Below, in pieces: positions 59,778 through 64,000 of a DNA stretch of 64,000 nucleotides. This DNA is from Pedobacter sp. KBS0701 (GTDB taxonomy: Bacteria > Bacteroidota > Bacteroidia > Sphingobacteriales > Sphingobacteriaceae): contig NZ_CP042171.1 of assembly GCF_005938645.2 (NCBI RefSeq), positions 6,014,001 through 6,078,000 on the forward strand. Direction: 5' to 3'. The notes under the pieces are model-generated. The model made no database searches. It was not told the DNA's origin and saw nothing but the letters and a program-made list of their open reading frames with translations. Each line of letters starts with the position of its first letter. Positions within the stretch are counted from its first letter, which is position 1. The position numbers and the translations under genes were made by a program.

Positions 59778-60308
59778 ATGATTAAACTACGCATTATATT
59801 TTTGCTGCTATTTGCAGCAAGCCATGTTACTTACGCTCAGTTATCCACTCAGGAAATTGCAATATTAAAAATTAATATGGTTAAGGCGGTTGAAAACTCC
59901 AAACTAACCGATTCTTTATTTACCAGGCTAAATAAACTGCCAAACAAAACAGCACTAATTACCGGCTACACAGGAACCCTGGAAGCGCTCAAAGCCAAAC
60001 ACTCCTGGAATCCGTATAATAAGATCAAGTATGTGAGCCGATCGCTAAAAACGATGCAAAGAGCAATAGATATGGATAAGGAAAATCTGGAGATCCGTTT
60101 TATGCGGTTTTCGATTGAATTTTATACGCCTTCCTTTCTCGGCTTCAGTAAAGATTTGGCTCAGGATAAAAAAGAGATTGTTAAACATTATCAAAATGGA
60201 AACTTCGGTCTTGCTGATCGCGAACTGGTTAAAAACGTAGCTAAATTTATGATCGACAGTAAAAAATGCAGTTCTGCTGAAGTTAAAATTTTGACAAAAC
60301 ACCTTTAG
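59778..60308 (+). CDS. Conserved-looking secreted protein in the carotenoid cluster
   Basis: 176 residues from the ATG that begins a signal peptide (MIKLRIIFLLLFAASHVTYAQ). The mature part is helical (NKTALITGYTGTLEALKAKH, KYVSRSLKTMQRAIDMDKENLEIRFMRFSIEF), with a repeat-like feel akin to tetratricopeptide units, which is weak. Its stop is 1 base from the crtYcd start, so the two are translationally coupled, which points to a related role, perhaps membrane organisation of carotenoid enzymes; this is inference. I know no family name. Confidence 0.78.
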   Translation: MIKLRIIFLLLFAASHVTYAQLSTQEIAILKINMVKAVENSKLTDSLFTRLNKLPNKTALITGYTGTLEALKAKHSWNPYNKIKYVSRSLKTMQRAIDMDKENLEIRFMRFSIEFYTPSFLGFSKDLAQDKKEIVKHYQNGNFGLADRELVKNVAKFMIDSKKCSSAEVKILTKHL

Positions 60309-60309
60309 A

Positions 60310-60999
60310 ATGAATTATATCTATCTACTTATTAATATTGCCGTAATTTTTTTTCCATTGGTTTTATCATTTGATAAAAAGGTTCATTTTTTTAGCAAAT
60401 GGAAGTTTGTATTTCCTGCAATATTGCTTACTGGCATTGTATTTTTAATTTGGGATATCCTGTTTACCAAGCTCCATGTATGGTCGTTTAATCCCGGTTA
60501 CATCATAGGTGTAAATCTTCTGGGCCTACCTTTGGAAGAGATCTTATTCTTTTTAACTGTTCCGTATGCCTGTATTTTTATTTACGAATGTTTGAACATC
60601 TATTTCCCAAAAAATGATCTGCAAAAATATAGCCTTGCGTTAAGTAATCTGTTTCTGGGGCTTTGCGTGGCCATTTTATTTTTTGGTTACAACAGGTGGT
60701 ACACGCTAATTAATTTTGGCTTTTTATTTATAGTGCTGGCTTATGTAGAATATGTAAATGTGGAGTTTAGGTTTATGTACAAATTTTACAGGGCTTACCT
60801 GGTTTCGCTTATCCCCTTCTATATTGTAAATGGTTTTTTAACTGCTATTCCGGTGGTGATGTATAATAATAAGCAAAACCTTGGGTTTCGAGTGGGTACT
60901 ATCCCTTTTGAAGATCATTTTTATTTAATGGGGCTGTTGCTGATGAATATCTACCTGTACGAAGTTTTTAAAAGCAGGGCTGGTAAAAGTCAGGCATAA
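60310..60999 (+). CDS. Lycopene cyclase (CrtYcd-type, two-domain)
   Basis: 229 residues, about seven membrane helices. Lycopene cyclases of this kind make the beta-ionone rings of beta-carotene. Two internal lycopene-cyclase units are visible, each with a P-x-E-[ED] motif: GLPLEEILFFLTVPYACIFIYE at ~76-97 and IPFEDHFYLMGLLLMNIYLYE at ~197-217, which correspond to the fused CrtYc and CrtYd halves. Coupled to the 59778 gene; crtI is divergent and crtZ lies 5 kb to the left. Confidence 0.93.
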   Translation: MNYIYLLINIAVIFFPLVLSFDKKVHFFSKWKFVFPAILLTGIVFLIWDILFTKLHVWSFNPGYIIGVNLLGLPLEEILFFLTVPYACIFIYECLNIYFPKNDLQKYSLALSNLFLGLCVAILFFGYNRWYTLINFGFLFIVLAYVEYVNVEFRFMYKFYRAYLVSLIPFYIVNGFLTAIPVVMYNNKQNLGFRVGTIPFEDHFYLMGLLLMNIYLYEVFKSRAGKSQA

Positions 61000-61040
61000 G
61001 GGAGATAATTTTATTTTTTATTAGGAAACGAACGTTCTGT

Positions 61041-61290
61041 GTTCTTGGAGGTTTTCAGCCCCGCTTTCCATTACTCCCGACTTAACGTCGGGATTCATTG
61101 CATCCGATAGCTATCGGATCGGGTTTAAGAACGGGGGCTGCACTATAAAAACCCCAAAAATGAAATGCTGTTTTGGCCAGCTAGCCCCGGTTGAAGCGAT
61201 ACCCTACAGCAACGAGGGTACGAGGCAGTGAAGCGTAAAAGCGAAAACGGGAGTGAATTTGTTGTCTTGTAGCGACCTTGCGCTTCAAAC
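61041..61290 (-). repeat. ~240-bp interspersed repeat, copy C (inverted)
   Basis: On the minus strand this runs AAGCGCAAGGTCGCTACAAG, TTTTCGCTTTTACGCTTC, CTCGTACCCTCGTTGCTGTA, CTTCAACCGGGGCTAGCTGG, CCAAAACAGCATTTCATT, CCCCGTTCTTAAACCCGAT, a CGATAGCTATCG hairpin and AAAGCGGGGCTGAAAACC. It matches copy A over its whole length. It fills most of the 476-base gap after the cyclase gene, followed by a fragment TTTTCGACTCTGCTCAG. Confidence 0.88.
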
Positions 61291-61475
61291 CGGAACAATA
61301 AATTGAAATACACAACATATAGGTTTTCGACTCTGCTCAGACGGAAAACTTTGCAGTGACCTTTTGCTTAAAAAATAATAGCTGGTTAACCATGTAAGAA
61401 AACATAAGCTTATATACCCTTTATTTCTTATACGGTTAAAACCTTTTGATTATCTTCAGCCCGAAATTAATTTAA

Positions 61476-61718
61476 ATGGATTTACCAGGCTATACCAAAC
61501 AACAACTTGCTTTGCGGAACGGACAGGATAAGCCACAGATCTGGGTAGCATACAAAGGCTTGATCTATGATATGACTGATAGCAGGTTGTGGAAAAACGG
61601 GAAGCATTACGAGCATTGGGCCGGGCAGGATTTGACTGATGAATTGCCCGATGCACCCCATACCGAAGCTGTTTTTGAAAAGTTTGTTCCGATAGCTGTA
61701 CTCGTTAAACCAAATTAA
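61476..61718 (+). CDS. Cytochrome b5-like haem/steroid-binding domain protein
   Basis: 80 residues, the minimal cyt-b5-like fold: LPGYTKQQLALRNGQDKPQIWVAYKGLIYDMTDSRLWKNGKHYEHWAGQDLTDELPDAPHTEAVFEKF. The WVAYKGLIYDMT strand and the H-x-x-x-x-AGQDLT helix match the membrane-associated progesterone-receptor/cyt-b5 type rather than the HPGG form. Such small proteins bind haem and may serve redox enzymes. It is close to the carotenoid genes but separated by a repeat, so a role as electron donor is only a guess. Confidence 0.9.
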   Translation: MDLPGYTKQQLALRNGQDKPQIWVAYKGLIYDMTDSRLWKNGKHYEHWAGQDLTDELPDAPHTEAVFEKFVPIAVLVKPN

Positions 61719-61759
61719 TTTGTATAAGCTGGATTGTTCGGCTTAGAAATTTACCCAAT

Positions 61760-61806
61760 AAAAAAGCCGCAGTTTATAAGAAATTACTCTTTAAAATCTA
61801 CGGCTT
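61760..61806 (-). terminator. Terminator of the PfkB kinase gene
   Basis: An imperfect hairpin with AAGCCG/CGGCTT outer arms (61764, 61801) and matched AGTTTA-type inner pairing; on the minus strand it is followed by a T-run, 53 bases after the stop codon. Confidence 0.65.
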
Positions 61807-61858
61807 AATTTATATGCAGTGTGAAACTGGGAACTGCCTATTGAAAACTGTTAACTGA

Positions 61859-62779
61859 TTATATTTCTATGGTGAAAGCACTTAAGTTTACAAATTCTTG
61901 AATCCTTGCTGCAACTTCTTCATCGGTTAAATTCAATAACTTTTCTGTTCCAAATTTCTCTACACAGAAAGAAGCCAATGCTGAACCATAAATAATTGCA
62001 TTTTTCATGTTATTGAAGTTGATTGTACCCACTTTAGCCAAATAACCGATAAAACCTCCTGCGAATGTATCGCCAGCACCCGTTGGATCAAATACTTCTG
62101 CCAAAGGCAAGGCCGGAGCGGAGAAAATCTGATCTTCATGGAATAACAATGCGCCATGCTCACCCTTTTTAATGATCAAATATTTTGGACCCATAGCAAG
62201 GATTTTCTTCGCTGCTTTTACCAATGAATATTCGCCCGACAACTGACGTGCTTCAGCATCATTAATGGTTAATACATCCACCATTTTAATGGTTTCCAAT
62301 AAATCATCCATCATAATATCCATCCAGAAGTTCATCGTGTCCATTACGATTAATTTTGGCCGGTTTTTAAGGCGTTTAATTACCGTTTGCTGCACCTGTG
62401 GAGTTAGGTTGCCCAGCATCAGGTATTCGCAGTCTTGATAGCTCTCCGGGATAATCGGGTCGAAATTTTCTAATACATTTAATTCCGTAATTAAAGTATC
62501 ACGGCTATTCATGTCGTTATGGTATTTACCTGACCAGAAAAATGATTTTTCACCTGCTTTAATCTGTAGTCCTTCGGTATCAATGCCATGTTTGGTAAAG
62601 GTGTCGATGTCTGATTGATGAAAGTCATCCCCCACTACAGCTACAATTTTTGCTTTATTATAAAAGTAAGAAGCGGCTAAACTTGCGTAAGTTGCAGCAC
62701 CACCAACAATTTTATCTGTTTTTCCGAAGGGCGTTTCAATAGCATCAAAAGCTACAGTACCTATGATTATCAGGCTCAT
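61859..62779 (-). CDS. PfkB-family carbohydrate (or nucleoside) kinase
   Basis: 306 residues. PfkB/ribokinase enzymes phosphorylate sugars or nucleosides with ATP. The N-terminal GGAATYASLAASYF is motif 1, and the C-terminal EVFDPTGAGDTFAGGFIGYL at ~228-247 carries the DTGAGD-type anion hole and catalytic Asp. IVMDTMNFWM lies before the ATP domain. The substrate cannot be told: the lid region lacks obvious ribokinase or adenosine-kinase marks. It is a single gene ending at a terminator. Confidence 0.93.
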   Translation of the reverse strand: MSLIIIGTVAFDAIETPFGKTDKIVGGAATYASLAASYFYNKAKIVAVVGDDFHQSDIDTFTKHGIDTEGLQIKAGEKSFFWSGKYHNDMNSRDTLITELNVLENFDPIIPESYQDCEYLMLGNLTPQVQQTVIKRLKNRPKLIVMDTMNFWMDIMMDDLLETIKMVDVLTINDAEARQLSGEYSLVKAAKKILAMGPKYLIIKKGEHGALLFHEDQIFSAPALPLAEVFDPTGAGDTFAGGFIGYLAKVGTINFNNMKNAIIYGSALASFCVEKFGTEKLLNLTDEEVAARIQEFVNLSAFTIEI

Positions 62780-62821
62780 ATATATGTATTAATTTTTTTT
62801 TAAAATTTTTCACTGCAAATA

Positions 62822-62852
62822 TTGCATAAATAATTTAAAAGCCCTAATATTG
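62822..62852 (+). promoter_or_regulatory. Promoter of tRNA-Asn
   Basis: TTG at 62822-62824, a 20-base spacer, then TAATATTG at 62845-62852, one mismatch from TAnnTTTG. The tRNA begins 70 bases later. Confidence 0.55.
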
Positions 62853-62922
62853 CATTCCCAAAACGAACAAGGGCAATTGTGCTGCAGAGTATAGAGAACC
62901 TCGTTTTAGGAACAACCAGCAC

Positions 62923-62999
62923 TCCTTCTTAGCTCAGCTGGTTAGAGCATCTGACTGTTAATCAGAGGGTCGCTGGTTCGAGCCCAGCAGAGGGAGCCA
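62923..62999 (+). tRNA. tRNA-Asn, anticodon GTT
   Basis: 77 bases with CCA encoded. The acceptor stem TCCTTCT (62923-62929) pairs with AGAGGGA (62989-62995) with one G-U; the D-arm is AGCTCAGCTGGTTAGAGC; the anticodon stem TCTGA/TCAGA encloses loop CTGTTAA with GTT at 62957-62959; the T-arm GCTGG-TTCGAGC-CCAGC is perfect; discriminator G. Anticodon GTT reads Asn codons AAC and AAU. A hairpin terminator follows at once. Confidence 0.98.
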
Positions 63000-63000
63000 A

Positions 63001-63028
63001 AACCCACGACGAAAGTTGTGGGTTTTTT
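63001..63028 (+). terminator. Terminator of tRNA-Asn
   Basis: Arms AACCCACGAC (63001-63010) and GTTGTGGGTT (63015-63024) with a GAAA loop and one G-U pair, followed by TTTT. Confidence 0.93.
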
Positions 63029-63078
63029 GTGTTTAGGGCTGGGCGAGAAATTATCTTGAGCGCAGACGAAGGGATCCA

Positions 63079-63090
63079 AGCAGAGGGAGC
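63079..63090 (+). repeat. Short repeat of the tRNA-Asn 3' end
   Basis: AGCAGAGGGAGC duplicates tRNA positions 62986-62997 and is followed by AAA, as the tRNA is after its CC. Such partial copies mark attachment sites of integrated elements; here the copy is only 93 bases away, with no integrase nearby, so this is suggestive only. The span 63091-63284 holds no gene I can support. Confidence 0.4.
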
Positions 63091-63284
63091 AAAGATTTTC
63101 AAGCCTGAAAATCACATAAAAACCCCATTTTTAGCTAATAGGATAGGTTTTTTTATTTCCATAATAGGAGGCTTCCTGCTTCATCTTCTCTTTTCAATAG
63201 CCAATTATTGTCAGGTTCTACAGCAAAGATTGCTGAACTTCCCGATAATTTGTTACAAATATCTTACAAGAAAACCCCCGTGAT

Positions 63285-63543
63285 TTAGGACTTCCGGTAT
63301 CTGTTTACGCAGTTTTTGGTTCTGAAAAATGGAGTATTTATAATAAACTCGATTACAGCTATTCTCACAATCTGGCTAATTGGTGCGAATAAACTGGTTG
63401 CTAACTGGTCTTCAATTCCTTCTATAGAAAGTTCCTCAAAATAACCGGCATTGAAATTTGCAGTGTTGTTGATGAGTATATCAATCTTGCTAAATTTATC
63501 CAGTCCGGCCTGAACTGCATTACCTTGTACAATACAATCATGC
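63285..63543 (-). pseudogene. Remnant of a short-chain dehydrogenase/reductase
   Basis: On the minus strand the translation includes DKFSKIDILINNTANF followed by NAGYFEELSIEGIEDQLATS, an SDR centre (the D-I-L-I-NN-A segment and the following helix). The N-terminal TGxxxGxG nucleotide loop and the C-terminal Y-x-x-x-K are both missing: the frame begins after a stop near 63543 and, after LFAPISQIVRIAVIE, continues with unrelated residues to a stop at ~63285. So only a middle fragment survives. It lies right of the tRNA-Asn, 9 bases downstream of the NTF2-like gene. Confidence 0.75.
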
Positions 63544-63552
63544 TACCTTAGT

Positions 63553-63939
63553 CTAAACGGCCCCGGCCGCCCAAAATCCGGCTAGGTGGATCAAGAGGTC
63601 GTCCTCGTTGAGCCGTCCGTAACTATGCGCTGTAAAAAGTGCGTGGCCTTGCTGGTCATATTGTGTCCATTCTGAAAGTAGCTGTCCGTGCTGCTGCCTA
63701 AACCAATTTACCCGGAAATAACCACCTGGAAATTTTTTTTGGAAGCCGGTAGCATGAGCAAGAAGAGAAATTCGTCCACGGCCATCTACGCCAGGATTTG
63801 TAAATACCACATCTTCAGCTACACTTGAATTCAAGAGTTGTTCCTGCTCAGCAGGAGATGCCTTGGCGAATGCGTCTAAGTACTTCTCAAAAACGATTCG
63901 AAGTTTGTCGTTGGTCATAACATTATTTGTTGAATGCAT
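63553..63939 (-). CDS. SnoaL-like / NTF2-family protein
   Basis: 128 residues. The fold is the cone-shaped NTF2/SnoaL kind: a helix (IVFEKYLDAFAKA), NSSVAEDVVFTNPGVDGRG, a long strand SLLAHATGFQKKFPGGYFRVNWFRQQHGQLLSEWTQY, and a closing strand HLAGFWAAG. Members bind or isomerise small hydrophobic molecules or have unknown roles. Its right end is GC-rich compared with the neighbouring genes (a GC-rich run at 63554-63580), a hint of foreign origin. The start could also be the second Met, at 63918. The end of the window lies 61 bases upstream. Confidence 0.85.
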   Translation of the reverse strand: MHSTNNVMTNDKLRIVFEKYLDAFAKASPAEQEQLLNSSVAEDVVFTNPGVDGRGRISLLAHATGFQKKFPGGYFRVNWFRQQHGQLLSEWTQYDQQGHALFTAHSYGRLNEDDLLIHLAGFWAAGAV

Positions 63940-64000
63940 TGCTTGTTAATTATTATTCAAAATTAACCAGACAATATGTACATAATGGACTGATTAATTC

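Noticed and set aside
59596..59781. 61-codon frame upstream of the 59778 gene
   Set aside because: It overlaps the promoter of that gene and shows no features of a real protein.
63029..63283. 84-codon frame after tRNA-Asn
   Set aside because: It begins inside the terminator region and includes the 12-base tRNA repeat; no recognisable product.

Overview
The window is ordinary chromosomal DNA from a Bacteroidota bacterium, most likely a Pedobacter-like member of the Sphingobacteriaceae. The grounds are AT-rich DNA, many start codons preceded by the Bacteroidota -7 element TAnnTTTG, a gldB gliding-motility lipoprotein gene, a FabV enoyl reductase, DUF2490/DUF4261/DUF6515 proteins, a CrtYcd-type lycopene cyclase and intergenic spaces full of short palindromic repeats. 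No database search was possible, so the genus is inference.

Layout. 0.1-3.8 kb: small secreted proteins, rnhB and a glycosyltransferase. 4-13 kb: gcvT, comB, surface proteins (an outer-membrane barrel protein, an astacin-like lipoprotein protease, gldB), a patatin and nadE. 12.6-19 kb: OsmC, the lnt-DinB-lspA lipoprotein-maturation operon, rsmI and serS. 19-26.6 kb: SIMPL and cold-shock proteins, fabV and outer-membrane proteins. 26.8-35 kb: a nucleotidyltransferase gene broken by one in-frame TGA, a DinB protein, DUF4261, a head-GIN protein, an M1 peptidase and a CocE hydrolase. 35-41.5 kb: a DUF6515 protein, a phytase-type esterase, a HAD phosphatase, a Crp/Fnr regulator and lpd. 42-47 kb: a choice-of-anchor lipoprotein, then a TPP riboswitch controlling thiD-tenA, then an MFS transporter. 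48.5-54.9 kb: a four-gene RND efflux operon headed by a TetR regulator. 55-61.7 kb: carotenoid genes (crtZ, crtI, crtYcd) interleaved with murB, a sigma factor and a cytochrome-b5-like protein; phytoene synthase is absent. 61.9-64 kb: a PfkB kinase, tRNA-Asn(GTT), and a degraded region with a short copy of the tRNA 3' end, a short-chain dehydrogenase remnant and a GC-richer SnoaL-like gene.

I found no CRISPR array, prophage, intact transposase, toxin-antitoxin pair or defence island. The most unusual content lies between genes: several families of interspersed palindromic elements, including a ~240-bp element present three times and tandem hairpins with a compensatory stem change. Other points worth checking are the overlapping divergent promoters of gldB and its neighbour, apparently leaderless or near-leaderless transcripts (rnhB, gldB), the extended P3 arm of the TPP riboswitch, and the tRNA-Asn edge, which may be an old integration site.
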